From Sulfurovum sp. (lineage in GTDB: Bacteria; Campylobacterota; Campylobacteria; Campylobacterales; Sulfurovaceae), in the NCBI GenBank assembly GCA_021166685.1, contig JAJPEU010000010.1:62001-126000 (forward strand): DNA of 64,000 nt. The letters are read 5' to 3'. This document shows, in pieces, positions 27,080 to 36,845 of the stretch (position 1 is its first letter; each line of letters starts with the position of its first letter). The position numbers and the translations under genes are program-made. The notes beneath the pieces are model-generated. The model was not told the DNA's origin, did no database searches, and worked only from the letters and a program-made list of their open reading frames with translations.

Positions 27080-28156
27080 TTATCCTATGAGATTTTCTTT
27101 GACGTCACTATACGTTTTGCTCTCACATAAAATTTCAATTTTGCTGTTTGGTATTTCATCTACAACAAGAATGAGTCCCAAATCAAAAGGGGTATGTACG
27201 ATCCGGCTTCTGAGATTTACCTCCTCTTCAAAAGACGGAGGATTGAAAATAAGCTCTTTGACGCAGGAGTAGCGTGTCAATGCAAGGTCATTATAAGTTT
27301 GAAGCGTAATAAAACGCACTTCATCGCGACTCATATGATGCACGTTATTAATAGCGTATTCTATTTTCCCTCGGGTAAATCGGCTTTTGAGGGTGGAATA
27401 GGGTAAAAAATGTGCGGGAAGAATTTCTTTGCGTACGCGCAACAGGCCGCTGAGCAGTCTCCAATTTAAAAAACGCTCTTTAATGATCCTGTAAGGTATT
27501 TTTTCTTCTTCAAGTTCCCATCGTTTTTCATAAAGAGCAATACGGGCTTCTATGGACTCCGGCTGTATTTGATTTGAAATCGGTGAAAAAAGTTCATCCG
27601 CAAGTTTATTTTGCTGCTCTCTTTGCATGGTGAGCCCATAGATGCATCCGCAATAGTCTTGACGATAAAGGGCATCTTCTTTTGCGATGATATTTTGTTC
27701 CTGTGTCCCCGAAGCTTTACGATAATCCGGTGCTATAAAAGCGATACCTTCGCGCCGGGCTAAAGCATCTCCGGCTTGCTTGAGCTGTTTAAGCGATTTT
27801 TTGGGGCTGGTAAGCAAGGTGGAGGTAAAGGTTTTTTCTCCAAGTTCTTTGGCCTTTTGTGCAGAAACATCAAAGCGTTTATCAAAACAGACAGAGCAGC
27901 GCGCTCCTTTTTCAGGTTCATGCTCCAGTCCTCTGACTGTCTTGAGCCAATCCTCGGTATCATAAGGACCCTCTATCAGTTCAATGCCCAGCATTTTGCA
28001 ACTGCGCTTTACATCCAAAAGTCTTAGACGGTACTCGCTGTAAGGGTGAATATTGGGATCATAAAAAAACCCGACAAGTTTTTCCTGCGGATACTCTGCT
28101 TGAAGCTTTTGTAAAAAAAAATGGCTGTCTACCGCGCAGCAGATATGTACTAACAT
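27080..28156 (-). CDS. queH: Epoxyqueuosine reductase QueH with C-terminal extension
   Basis: A 358-residue protein whose first 200 residues match QueH (DUF208), which reduces epoxyqueuosine to queuosine in tRNA. The iron-sulfur and active-site cysteines are visible: HICC at 4-7, ARCSVC and YCGC. The last 150 residues are an extra domain of unknown role, ending in a segment rich in strands. ATG 28156 is chosen because AGGGG lies 7 bases upstream; an upstream TTG would add only seven unlikely residues. Confidence 0.85.
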   Translation of the reverse strand: MLVHICCAVDSHFFLQKLQAEYPQEKLVGFFYDPNIHPYSEYRLRLLDVKRSCKMLGIELIEGPYDTEDWLKTVRGLEHEPEKGARCSVCFDKRFDVSAQKAKELGEKTFTSTLLTSPKKSLKQLKQAGDALARREGIAFIAPDYRKASGTQEQNIIAKEDALYRQDYCGCIYGLTMQREQQNKLADELFSPISNQIQPESIEARIALYEKRWELEEEKIPYRIIKERFLNWRLLSGLLRVRKEILPAHFLPYSTLKSRFTRGKIEYAINNVHHMSRDEVRFITLQTYNDLALTRYSCVKELIFNPPSFEEEVNLRSRIVHTPFDLGLILVVDEIPNSKIEILCESKTYSDVKENLIG

Positions 28157-28216
28157 CGTCGTCCCCTGTAAAAACAAAATGATGAGTGACGAGTGAAGAA
28201 TAAAGCGTTCATTAAT

Positions 28217-29263
28217 TTACTCCATAATGATTTGTGCTACATTTTTGCTGCTGCCGTGAGAGAGGTAAGTTCTAAGTTCTCGTGCTTTTTGCGCGAAGAT
28301 TTTTCGGTCGGTATTGTAATACTCTTTAAGCAGATTGTCAACAGTTACATTTTCCTGAAGCAATTCTTTATGAAGAGCGGTATTGTTGTAATGGCCAAGA
28401 ATGATGTTTGCAAGCCCCACCTGTTTGATGCCAAACAGTTTTGTGCCTATGAAAAAATCTATTTTTTTGGCGATGAATGCCAGAGTAAAAGGAGTGCCGA
28501 TGAGGGCAGCTTCCAGTGTTGCTGTGCCCGAGCAGATAAAGGCAAATTCTGCACGCTTAAGTGCTTCATGTGTGTTGCGTACAATTTCAAACTCTTGGCT
28601 GCCTGCGTAGAGTTTGGCGATTTTTTGCTTGCTGAAGTGCGGAGGAATGACCAGCAGAGGATGGATAGTGTTGCCCAATTTGCGTCTAAGTTTCAAAAAA
28701 ATAGGCATCAGACGACTTATCTCGCTTCCGCGGCTTCCGGGAAGAAAGGCGATGCAGCCTTTGGCTTCATCGGGATTTCTTTCTGTTTTAATTTCATCAA
28801 GCAATGGATGTCCTACATACTGCGCTTTGCCTTTAGTGTAGCGTTCGATCTCGAAAGGCAAAATACCCAGCAGTTTATCGCAGTAAGCTTCGAGTTTTCT
28901 AACCCGTTTGGGACGGCTTGCCCAAACTTGAGGGAGGATGTAATAGATAATCTCTTTGTGAGGATACGTTTTTTTGAGTTTTTTCGCCAAAGGCAGGTTG
29001 AAACCTGAGGAGTCCATCAAAAGGATTTTATCTGCTTTTGATGCCAGCCCCACCATTTCATCGGCAACTTTATAGAACCAGTGCAATTTTTTCAAGGCAT
29101 CAACTATCCCCATGATCGCCATTTCACTGATGTCGTAAAGCGGTGTTCCCTGCTTGATGCTCTTGTCAAAAATTCCCATCAGTTCTACATCATGCGTATG
29201 CTTAAGCACTTCTTTGAGATGAAGATTTGATGAAGGCTCAAGGGCTGAGACTAAAAGTTTCAT
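28217..29263 (-). CDS. lpxB: Lipid-A-disaccharide synthase
   Basis: A 348-residue GT19-family glycosyltransferase joining UDP-2,3-diacylglucosamine and lipid X. Typical blocks are LVSALEPSSNLHLKEVL at the start (the usual G-E-x-S-G-D is altered to ALEPSSN), YYILPQVWASRPKR around 130, FLPGSRGSEI around 180 and CSGTATLEAAL around 250. Length is a little under the E. coli enzyme. It lies downstream of a short gap from the antiporter gene on the same strand. Confidence 0.92.
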   Translation of the reverse strand: MKLLVSALEPSSNLHLKEVLKHTHDVELMGIFDKSIKQGTPLYDISEMAIMGIVDALKKLHWFYKVADEMVGLASKADKILLMDSSGFNLPLAKKLKKTYPHKEIIYYILPQVWASRPKRVRKLEAYCDKLLGILPFEIERYTKGKAQYVGHPLLDEIKTERNPDEAKGCIAFLPGSRGSEISRLMPIFLKLRRKLGNTIHPLLVIPPHFSKQKIAKLYAGSQEFEIVRNTHEALKRAEFAFICSGTATLEAALIGTPFTLAFIAKKIDFFIGTKLFGIKQVGLANIILGHYNNTALHKELLQENVTVDNLLKEYYNTDRKIFAQKARELRTYLSHGSSKNVAQIIME

Positions 29264-29351
29264 TTGGCAGATTCCTTTTTGGGCAGGTATAAAAAAGTCC
29301 CTTTTGCAGAGGATTTATGCAGCGTGCTGTTCCTGAAAAAATAATTTTGTT

Positions 29352-30731
29352 TCATGTTGTCAGCCACCCGGCCATCAAAAATGCTGCACCGGCGAACACC
29401 CCGCCTATTAGAGCGTAGGGCAATTGGGTGCGCACGTGAGAGATGTGATCACACTCTGCTGCCATTGAGGAGATGATCGTTGTATCGGAAATGGGTGAAG
29501 CGTGATCTCCGAAGATTCCGCCTGAGATAACCGCTGCGATAACAAGGGGGATGTCAAGATGCAGTGTGGCACCCAAGGCAAGCGCGATGGGCATCATAAT
29601 CGAAAAAGTTCCCCAGCTTGTTCCTGTGGAAAACGAGGTGATGCCGGCTACAAGAAAGATAAGCAGTGGAACGATTACGGGAGAGATGTTGCCTTGGAGC
29701 AGATGAGCCAGATATTGCGCCGTACCTAAATCCCCGATGACTTTGCCGATCAAAAGTGCAAAAAGCAGTATAACCGTTACAGGCAACATCTCACCCATTC
29801 CCTGATAAAATCCTGCAAAATAACTTTTATGAGTGAGCGTTTTGGTAGGGATAAAGTAAAGATAGATAAAGAGTAAAGTAAAGATAACAGCATAATACAC
29901 AGAGGTGGAACCGCTGCCCTTGAGAATATTACCTTTACCTGTAAAATACAGTGCCAAGGGCACCATCAAAACCATGAAGAGAATCGGCAAAAGCATTTTG
30001 TAAGGAGATGCCTTAACTTGCTCTTTTGGGGCATAAGGGATATAAGACCGGGGAACAGACTGCTTCATAGGTCCGATATTAATATTGAAAAATATTACAG
30101 CCAAGACAATCAGCAGTGTAAAAATGGAATAAAAATTGTAAGGAATCGAAGCAATAAGCAAAGATATCCCCTCTCCGGAAATGACATGTGCATCTATCGC
30201 TGTGACGATAAGCCCTAAAAGAAGCGCACCCCATGCATTAAGCGGAATAAGCGAACACACGGGCGCAGAGGTTGAATCGCAAATGTAGGCAAGTTTTTCC
30301 CGGCTGACCCCATTTTTGTCACATAGCGGTTTGGCAACCGTGCCGGCAACAAGGACGGTGATAGAGGATTCTATGAAAATTACGATGCCGATAAAATAGG
30401 CCAGAAGCATCGCACCTCTGGGAGAATCTACGGTTTTGGCTTGTTGGCTGAGGTACGCTACGAAGCTGTCAATAGCGCCACCCTGTGCAAGCAGCCTGAT
30501 AATTGAGCCTACCAAAAGCATAAAAACAAGCGTCTTTGTGATCCAGCCTTCAGCAAAAAGTGCAATAATGCCCTCAACCAGCGCAATACACGCATCCAGA
30601 GGATTATAGCTGTGCAGCACCAGCATTCCCGCAAAAATACCGCTTACGAGAGAAACCACAACATCTTTGGTTATAATTGCTAAAAAGATCGTCAGCAACG
30701 GGATGATGATTGATAAAATTCCGTATTCCAT
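29352..30731 (-). CDS. nhaC: NhaC-family Na+/H+ antiporter
   Basis: A 459-residue membrane protein with about 11-12 hydrophobic helices. Family signatures are the SAPVCSLIPLNAWG segment, SFSTGTSWGTFSIMMPIA and GDHASPISDTTIISSMAA, the last being strongly conserved in NhaC/arginine-ornithine-like antiporters. It should exchange Na+ for H+ at the inner membrane. It is divergent from the L,D-transpeptidase gene with only 18 bases between the starts, so their promoters must overlap. Confidence 0.88.
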   Translation of the reverse strand: MEYGILSIIIPLLTIFLAIITKDVVVSLVSGIFAGMLVLHSYNPLDACIALVEGIIALFAEGWITKTLVFMLLVGSIIRLLAQGGAIDSFVAYLSQQAKTVDSPRGAMLLAYFIGIVIFIESSITVLVAGTVAKPLCDKNGVSREKLAYICDSTSAPVCSLIPLNAWGALLLGLIVTAIDAHVISGEGISLLIASIPYNFYSIFTLLIVLAVIFFNINIGPMKQSVPRSYIPYAPKEQVKASPYKMLLPILFMVLMVPLALYFTGKGNILKGSGSTSVYYAVIFTLLFIYLYFIPTKTLTHKSYFAGFYQGMGEMLPVTVILLFALLIGKVIGDLGTAQYLAHLLQGNISPVIVPLLIFLVAGITSFSTGTSWGTFSIMMPIALALGATLHLDIPLVIAAVISGGIFGDHASPISDTTIISSMAAECDHISHVRTQLPYALIGGVFAGAAFLMAGWLTT

Positions 30732-30749
30732 AGGAGGGATTATAACACA

Positions 30750-31442
30750 ATGAAGATTTTAGTCGCACTCTGTTTTTCTTTTTTATTTCTTTATGCACAA
30801 AAGGCCGAGAATAAACAACTTTTGGTGGTCATATCTCAGACATGGGAGGCACCTGCTGCTATCTTGCAGCGTTATGAGTTTCAGGGGGATCAGTGGAAAA
30901 AAGCAGGTGATGCCATTGACGTAAAAATAGGGAGAAACGGAATGGGGTGGGGGATCGGGCTGCACAAGATACCCAAAGATGCGGCTATCATCAAAAAAGA
31001 GGGTGATGGAAAATCTCCTGCGGGTATCTTCAGGCTGAAGCAGGGGTTTGGATATGCTCCGTTAAAGACAGCTTATCCCTACACGGTTTATAAAGAGACA
31101 GACCACTGCGTGGATGATGTGAATTCAAGGTTTTATAATGAGATCGTTGACAGCACCAGCATAAAAAAAGAGTATCAAAGTTATGAGGCGATGAAGTTTC
31201 CTAAAAATTATTATGAGTACGGTATCGTAGTGGCACACAATGCTCAGAAAAAAAAAGGAGCGGGTTCATGCATTTTTATCCATATCAAAAATGTTCCCAC
31301 TGCAGGATGCACTGTGATGAATGAAAACCAAATGAAAGAGATCCTCTTGTGGCTGGATCCTGCAGCAAATCCGCTTTTGATCCAAGCGCCCAAAAAAGAG
31401 ATAGAAAACCTGCTAAAGACAATCCCGTGCTTTAACCTTTAG
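30750..31442 (+). CDS. L,D-transpeptidase-family secreted protein
   Basis: A 230-residue protein with a signal peptide (residues 1-17) and a YkuD-like catalytic domain. The active site pattern is IFIHIKNVPTAGCTVM, giving histidine, then Gly-Cys with the nucleophilic cysteine. The usual Arg after GC(I/V)R is replaced (CTVM), as in the YafK-like branch. It probably forms or cleaves 3-3 links or lipoprotein links in peptidoglycan. Its cysteines elsewhere (DHCVDD) are not conserved in the family. Confidence 0.8.
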   Translation: MKILVALCFSFLFLYAQKAENKQLLVVISQTWEAPAAILQRYEFQGDQWKKAGDAIDVKIGRNGMGWGIGLHKIPKDAAIIKKEGDGKSPAGIFRLKQGFGYAPLKTAYPYTVYKETDHCVDDVNSRFYNEIVDSTSIKKEYQSYEAMKFPKNYYEYGIVVAHNAQKKKGAGSCIFIHIKNVPTAGCTVMNENQMKEILLWLDPAANPLLIQAPKKEIENLLKTIPCFNL

Positions 31443-31496
31443 ACTCAAAAACTTTAAAGGAAGGAGTTATTTTGAATACTGCTTTTGAAGGTTTGT

Positions 31497-32042
31497 TCAG
31501 TCGATTTGCAAGACAGAATAAACTTGGGTATTAAACCCCTCCCTTCCATTTAGAAATCCAAGCTCCATAATAAAACAAGCCTCTACGCATTCCGCACCTA
31601 CTTTATTGATGAGGTTAACTGCAGCTTTGGCAGTGCCTCCTGTAGCGATAAGGTCATCCACAAGAAGGACTTTGGCACCTTTCTTTTCTCCAAACGCATC
31701 GATATGTATCTCTACTTCGTCAAACCCGTATTCAAGAGAGTATTTCTCTGCAACGGTCGTATAGGGAAGTTTCCCTTTTTTTCGTACAGGCACAAAACCG
31801 ATACCCAGTCTGTCTGCCAATATGGAACCAAAGATGAATCCCCGTGCATCAATGCCTGCAATAAAATCCAGATCATAGTTTAAATAACGGTCAGTAAGAT
31901 GATCCATAAGTGTGTTTAATGCATGCGGATTACCCAATAATGTAGTAATGTCCTTAAAGATGATTCCAGGTTTTGGAAAATCCTGAATATCTCGAATACT
32001 GTTTAAGAGAATATCTTTCTCTTTACTGCTTAAAGTATTCAT
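31497..32042 (-). CDS. apt: Adenine phosphoribosyltransferase
   Basis: A 181-residue enzyme forming AMP from adenine and PRPP. The PRPP motif [14 protein letters not shown] is at about 125-138, and the adenine loop ARGFIFG near 66-72. Length is normal. It begins a tight minus-strand set with rpiB, lepB and folD when read downstream from folD; apt is the last. Confidence 0.95.
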   Translation of the reverse strand: MNTLSSKEKDILLNSIRDIQDFPKPGIIFKDITTLLGNPHALNTLMDHLTDRYLNYDLDFIAGIDARGFIFGSILADRLGIGFVPVRKKGKLPYTTVAEKYSLEYGFDEVEIHIDAFGEKKGAKVLLVDDLIATGGTAKAAVNLINKVGAECVEACFIMELGFLNGREGFNTQVYSVLQID

Positions 32043-32112
32043 ATATTTCCTTCATATTTTATGATATGATATGTGCTTTTGGTGAATCCGGTGCTGCCGA
32101 ATAAAGCCAAAA

Positions 32113-32571
32113 TCATCCTAGATTTGCTCCAAAAGAACAGCTTCCTTCTATTTTTCCGACGCGTCCCGCATGTCTGCCGCCTTCAAACTCTGTTTGACAA
32201 AAAGCATCTATCATGCTTTCTATGACCCCTTTGCCTACCACTCTTTCGCCAAAGCAAAGGATGTTTGCATCGTTGTGGGCTCTTGTCATTTGTGCTGTAT
32301 AGGCATCATGGCAAAGAGCAGCACGGATGCCAGGCACTTTATTGGCAGCAATAGAGATGCCTATACCTGTACCGCAAATAAGAATTCCAAAACTGCCGCG
32401 GTCTTGCAGGACAGTATGAGCACATTTTTTTGCATAATCGGGATAGTCAACTCTCTCAGAAGAGTTTGGCCCCAGATCTATGATTTCATGCCCCAGTGAA
32501 CGCACATAGTCTTTTACAAACTCTTTTACTTCAAAGCCTGCATGATCGGTTGCAATGTAAAATTTTTTCAT
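32113..32571 (-). CDS. rpiB: Ribose-5-phosphate isomerase B
   Basis: A 152-residue RpiB/LacAB-type isomerase for the non-oxidative pentose phosphate route. The N-terminal IATDHAGFEVKEFV, the GILICGTGIGISIAANKVPGI-type active site with its cysteine, and the AHNDANILCFG block are all present. It feeds PRPP synthesis, which suits its neighbour apt. Confidence 0.95.
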   Translation of the reverse strand: MKKFYIATDHAGFEVKEFVKDYVRSLGHEIIDLGPNSSERVDYPDYAKKCAHTVLQDRGSFGILICGTGIGISIAANKVPGIRAALCHDAYTAQMTRAHNDANILCFGERVVGKGVIESMIDAFCQTEFEGGRHAGRVGKIEGSCSFGANLG

Positions 32572-32582
32572 GATCTTCCTTC

Positions 32583-33554
32583 TTATTCTATGGGTTGTTC
32601 TCGTTCTAGGGATTCTATGCGTCTTCCTACACGTCCCCAGCGCACCGTATAGCGCTGATTATCCCAAAGCGCTTCACATTCTTTTGAGGCAATATCGAGA
32701 TTTTTGCAGACACGTTCAAGTCCTGCATGGTCTTTGCCTCCGCCATATTCATCACCTTTAAGCACCTGCTCATAGGTACGGTGTTCTAAGCTCATATAGA
32801 TCATCCATGGTTTTCCCACGATCAGCTTGTAGGGCACTGAACCCCAAAAACGGCTATCGTTGGAGTTGTCGCGATTGTCGCCTATCATATAGTAGTGGTC
32901 GTCTTCAACTTTCTTGTAAAATGCATTGATGGTTTTGAATCCCACATCATAAGCAGGGGCCTTGAGTTCGGGCACATAGACGGGTGACACATCTATCTCT
33001 TTATTGTTTGCGTAGTAGTGCAGCAGCATTTCAAAGATACTTAATCCTTCCGGAGTATACTCGATACCCGGAAATTTATCCATATAAGGGTTAACCACCC
33101 ATAATTTATCATTGATGGAAACAATTTTCTCTTCAGGATAGTTTGCTTTGATGTATGCATCCCCTTCATGAAAATGAATCATCAATTTTTTATCAGCATA
33201 TAAAAGTTCATCTCCTCCTACTGCCACACAACGCTTTACGTAATGTATCTTTGGATTTACGGGATAACGAAAGATAACGATATCTTCTCTTTGCGGCCTT
33301 GGGCCTTCAATAAGGTGTCCATTGTTGTTAAAATCAGGCAAAAGAGGAATCTCCAGCCATGGCAAATGAGGAATAGGAATACCGTAACTAAATTTTTTAG
33401 CAAAAAGAAAATCGCCTATCAGCTGCGTTCGTTTCATCGAACCGCTGGGAATGACAAACGATTGCGCAACGAAAAAGATAAGCATAAGAACAATAATGAC
33501 CGTTCCTGTCCACGATGTTGAAAATCGATAAAAAGCTGAAAAAGTTTTTTTCAC
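32583..33554 (-). CDS. lepB: Signal peptidase I
   Basis: A 323-residue leader peptidase. One N-terminal transmembrane helix (about 16-32) leads directly to the catalytic serine in PSGSM (Ser39), and the general-base lysine lies in YVKRCVAVGGDE; DNRDNSNDSR is the box E. Only one membrane helix precedes the active site, not two as in E. coli. The start is GTG at 33554, immediately after the folD stop, with an AAAGG site in the end of folD. Confidence 0.95.
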   Translation of the reverse strand: MKKTFSAFYRFSTSWTGTVIIVLMLIFFVAQSFVIPSGSMKRTQLIGDFLFAKKFSYGIPIPHLPWLEIPLLPDFNNNGHLIEGPRPQREDIVIFRYPVNPKIHYVKRCVAVGGDELLYADKKLMIHFHEGDAYIKANYPEEKIVSINDKLWVVNPYMDKFPGIEYTPEGLSIFEMLLHYYANNKEIDVSPVYVPELKAPAYDVGFKTINAFYKKVEDDHYYMIGDNRDNSNDSRFWGSVPYKLIVGKPWMIYMSLEHRTYEQVLKGDEYGGGKDHAGLERVCKNLDIASKECEALWDNQRYTVRWGRVGRRIESLEREQPIE

Positions 33555-34400
33555 TTAAGACCTTTGTTTGGCTGATTTGAGTGTATTGGAAAGAAGCATG
33601 GCGATCGTCATTGGACCCACGCCGCCCGGCACAGGAGTAATAAATGAGCATTTTGGCGCAACGTGTTTAAAGTCAACATCGCCAACAAGTGAACCGTTTG
33701 CTATACGGTTAATACCGATATCTATCACAACGGCACCTTCTTTGACCATATCTTCTTTGATAAGCCCCGGTACTCCTACGCCCACTACCAGAATATCTGC
33801 CTTGGATGTATGTGCTTTGAGGTCTTTCGTGAAGATATGAGTGATGGTGACGGTCGCATTGGCATTAAGCAGGAGACTGGCCATGGGCTTTCCTACGATA
33901 TTGCTTGCACCTACGACACAGACATCTTTTCCTTGAAGATCGATTTGGTATTCTTCAAACATTTTCATAACCCCTAGCGGGGTACAGGCGACAAAACTAT
34001 CCAGTCCGGTCACCAAGCGGCCCATATTGTAGGCGTGAAAACCGTCAACATCTTTTTTGGGATCGATAACCTCAAGGATTTTGGTCGTATCTATATGTTT
34101 GGGCAGAGGAAGCTGAACCAAAATACCGTCAATCCGAGGATTGGTATTCATCATCTCTATAGTAGCAATGATTTCGTCTTGGCTGATTGTTTCGGGCATA
34201 CTGTGGGTAATAGAGTAAAATCCTACTTTTTCACATGCTTTTGCTTTCATTTTGACATAAGCATGACTGGCAGGATCGTCACCTACAAGAATAACGGCAA
34301 GCCCGGGAACGATATTTTTTTCTTGTTTGAGTTTTTCCACCTCTGTTTCTACATAATTTTCCACTTTTTGGGCTAAAGCTTTACCGTCAATCAGTTGCAT
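33555..34400 (-). CDS. folD: Methylenetetrahydrofolate dehydrogenase/cyclohydrolase
   Basis: A 281-residue bifunctional folate enzyme. The active-site YVKMKAKACEKVG (about 50-62, catalytic Lys), GILVQLPLPKH (about 96-106) and the C-terminal TPVPGGVGPMT are conserved. It supplies 10-formyl-THF for purines and initiator tRNA. It shares an exact junction with lepB. Confidence 0.97.
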   Translation of the reverse strand: MQLIDGKALAQKVENYVETEVEKLKQEKNIVPGLAVILVGDDPASHAYVKMKAKACEKVGFYSITHSMPETISQDEIIATIEMMNTNPRIDGILVQLPLPKHIDTTKILEVIDPKKDVDGFHAYNMGRLVTGLDSFVACTPLGVMKMFEEYQIDLQGKDVCVVGASNIVGKPMASLLLNANATVTITHIFTKDLKAHTSKADILVVGVGVPGLIKEDMVKEGAVVIDIGINRIANGSLVGDVDFKHVAPKCSFITPVPGGVGPMTIAMLLSNTLKSAKQRS

Positions 34401-34469
34401 TATACTCTCTTTACGTTTTTAGGGTATTATATCAAAAATAGTTTAGGACAATAAAACCTAGAGGATGCA

Positions 34470-34838
34470 ATGAAGAAAGTATGGCTTATCTTACCGTTTG
34501 TGATGCTCAATGCCAGTGAGGATTTTATCTCACATTATGAATATGGGGAAATGCTTTACAATAATCCGCGGGGAGTAAGCTGTGCTCAATGCCATGGAGA
34601 AGACGGGTCAGGTACTATTATAGTCGAATTGAAAGACAAGCATGTAACAAACACAATCTCCGGATCGGATATACGGAAAAAAAGTCTTGATGTAATGATA
34701 GAGAGTGTCAATCGCTATCATGAGATCATGCCTCGTTATTATCTCACCGACGAAGAGATTAGGGCAATCTATGATTTTATTCAGAAAAAAAACAAGCTTT
34801 ATTTAATTGCTCAAGAAAAAAGAGACAGTTCGCAATAA
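34470..34838 (+). CDS. Small periplasmic c-type cytochrome
   Basis: A 122-residue protein with a short signal peptide (residues 1-16) and one haem-binding CAQCH at about 39-43. The axial methionine is probably in HEIMPRYYLTDEEI (about 87-100), a typical class I cytochrome end. It would carry electrons in the periplasm, but its partner cannot be told. The next gene starts 40 bases downstream on the same strand. Confidence 0.85.
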   Translation: MKKVWLILPFVMLNASEDFISHYEYGEMLYNNPRGVSCAQCHGEDGSGTIIVELKDKHVTNTISGSDIRKKSLDVMIESVNRYHEIMPRYYLTDEEIRAIYDFIQKKNKLYLIAQEKRDSSQ

Positions 34839-34878
34839 TTGGTTATAATAATCCATCTTAGTTAGAAGGAATGTTGCC

Positions 34879-36309
34879 ATGCGTCTCTCTTTAAAACAAA
34901 TTGGATATGGGCTCTTATGCAGTTCAGTCCTTGGCCATACTTCTGTTTTAAATGTTTATCAAGATACGGCGGTTTACACGTTTGTATCCCAGGGCGGTTA
35001 TTTGGGGTTTAGTGATGGTGTTGAGGCAAGTTGTAAAGGCAATGAACTCTTATTGAAAAAACAGCAGGTGTGTCCGAGTCAAGAGAGGCTCTGCCAGGAG
35101 TTTCTTGCGCATCAAAAGACAAAACATGCGCTTGTGTCAACAAGTGAAAAACTGAAAATGCTTGATAAGCTTATCTCTTTTCCGAAATCCGGAGAGTTTG
35201 ATCCCAAATTATGGATTGAGGGGGCTAAAATGATCGGGGAAGAAAGCGCCGGCTTAATACTGGAGCAAGAGAAACTCAAAACCGAATTTGCCATGGAAGA
35301 AGAAGCATTTTCCAGGCAGACGCAATCAGCCAATCCGCTTTATTTGGCAAAAGAGTGTCAAGAAGAGATAGAACTCACATTTCCCCATGGGCAAATAAAT
35401 TTTTCAAATTTTTATGAAGCTGAGTTTTTAGATGAAAATCATATAGAGGTGACACAGTATCTCTCAATACTCAATCACAGCGGGGTAGACATAAAAGCCG
35501 ATAGAGCCATGTTTTATTATCGGCCTGCCCACAGGTACATCAATCCTATTCATTTTACACCATGGATAGTAAGCAAATATGCCCCTCAGGTTTCCAAGGA
35601 GTATAGAACAGCAATGACAAAAATGACACCTATGGCAAATGGTGCTATGGTACCTGAAACGATGATAGCTGACGAATCCGCATCCATAGAGGCTGCTTAT
35701 GAGGATGCGAGACTATATAAAGTTAAAAATCTCTCCCTTCCTTCTTTGGGAACAGCCGTTGATGTGCCCGTGGTGTCATGGACTGCATCTGCGGAGTGCA
35801 AAATGCATGTTTATCCCTATGCCGGCACAATGCCTTATACGCTTTGTGCTTTTGAGCCTGCATATCAAATAGATTCCAATCGATGGAAAATAAAATCCAA
35901 AGAAGAGATTATCAATGACAATGCCGCCGGTGAATACTATGAGGGGGCATATCGGCTCTATACAAAAGCAGAAGAAGATATTCAGGTTTTACGCAGGCCT
36001 ATAGTGCAAAATGAGAAAAATACAGGTTTTTTTGGTGGCACTGCGCGTAAAAAAGATGGCTTTATCCTGGAGGTAACCAATAAATCAGACAAGCCTAAAA
36101 CACTTATGGTCACCGAACGCATTCCTGTCTCCTCTGCGGAAGAGATTAAGGTAAAACTTTTAAGTGTAACTTCTGGACAGGGTATAGAATATAAGGAGCT
36201 CAAAGAGGGGCGCATAGAAATAAAGCTTGATTTAAAAGCTAATGAGAGCAAAATAATAGAAGTATTGTTTGAAATTTCGTACGATAAAGAGTTAAAAATA
36301 AATTATTAA
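34879..36309 (+). CDS. Secreted DUF4139-like protein
   Basis: A 476-residue exported protein (signal peptide about 1-20). It starts with an N-terminal strand region, a helical coiled segment (90-150), and a long beta-sheet-rich C-terminal half. The stretch from about 180 with VTQYLSILNHSGVD and the end SKIIEVLFEISYDKEL fit the DUF4139 family of envelope proteins. The family has no defined function. Six cysteines occur, several in the N-terminal third. It is cotranscribed with the cytochrome gene by position. Confidence 0.6.
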   Translation: MRLSLKQIGYGLLCSSVLGHTSVLNVYQDTAVYTFVSQGGYLGFSDGVEASCKGNELLLKKQQVCPSQERLCQEFLAHQKTKHALVSTSEKLKMLDKLISFPKSGEFDPKLWIEGAKMIGEESAGLILEQEKLKTEFAMEEEAFSRQTQSANPLYLAKECQEEIELTFPHGQINFSNFYEAEFLDENHIEVTQYLSILNHSGVDIKADRAMFYYRPAHRYINPIHFTPWIVSKYAPQVSKEYRTAMTKMTPMANGAMVPETMIADESASIEAAYEDARLYKVKNLSLPSLGTAVDVPVVSWTASAECKMHVYPYAGTMPYTLCAFEPAYQIDSNRWKIKSKEEIINDNAAGEYYEGAYRLYTKAEEDIQVLRRPIVQNEKNTGFFGGTARKKDGFILEVTNKSDKPKTLMVTERIPVSSAEEIKVKLLSVTSGQGIEYKELKEGRIEIKLDLKANESKIIEVLFEISYDKELKINY

Positions 36310-36329
36310 AAAAGAATAACCATAAAGAA

Positions 36330-36352
36330 GATGCAGACATCATGCCTGCATC
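36330..36352. terminator. Hairpin between convergent genes
   Basis: GATGCAG and CTGCATC form a 7-bp stem with a 9-base loop between the DUF4139-like stop and the cold-shock stop. On the minus strand a T-rich stretch follows, so it could end both transcripts. Confidence 0.45.
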
Positions 36353-36362
36353 CAAAACACGA

Positions 36363-36581
36363 TTAAAGTGGTGTTACGTTCTCAGCTTGAGGCCCTTTTT
36401 GACCTTGACCGATTTCGAATGTTACCGCTTGACCTTCAGCAAGAGATACACGTCCTCCGCCTACATTGTTGATCTGGCGAAAGTGTACAAACACATCGCT
36501 TCCACCATTTTCTTGTTGGATGAATCCGTAACCTTTTTCATCGTTAAACCATTTTACTGTTCCCTTGACTAGTTCTGCCAT
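36363..36581 (-). CDS. Cold-shock protein (CspA family)
   Basis: A 72-residue OB-fold RNA chaperone. RNP1 is KGYGFI at about 16-21 and RNP2 is DVFVHF at about 29-34; the start [20 protein letters not shown] is canonical. It binds single-stranded RNA to keep messages unfolded in the cold. An AAAGG site sits before ATG. The upstream 260 bases have no gene and are the right size for a long regulated leader. Confidence 0.95.
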   Translation of the reverse strand: MAELVKGTVKWFNDEKGYGFIQQENGGSDVFVHFRQINNVGGGRVSLAEGQAVTFEIGQGQKGPQAENVTPL

Positions 36582-36845
36582 TGTTATACCTTTGATCGGG
36601 TTTGAACCCTTTAATTTACACTTAATACTAAGTGGAATCTAAAATCGGAGAGAGTCTTTCGGGGTCTAGCAATATACTTTACACACGACAGATGAACTCG
36701 AACCTCATCTTTCTTCAAGTTATATTGTAGCTGTTTTTTTGATTTTTTTTCCTTATATATAAATAATTTATCTTAATAATGTTCTTTTTGATATTTTTTG
36801 TGTATATTTGTAAAGTTTTTGTTTAATTTTATACGAGTGTTTGGT
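36582..36845 (-). promoter_or_regulatory. Long 5' leader region of the cold-shock gene
   Basis: No gene is seen in these 264 bases. On the minus strand a candidate -10-like TACAAT lies near 36725, which would give a leader of about 135 bases, as is usual for cspA-type thermoregulated messages. A short palindrome CTTAGTATTAAG falls within it. The leader and promoter are inferred by analogy and position. Confidence 0.3.
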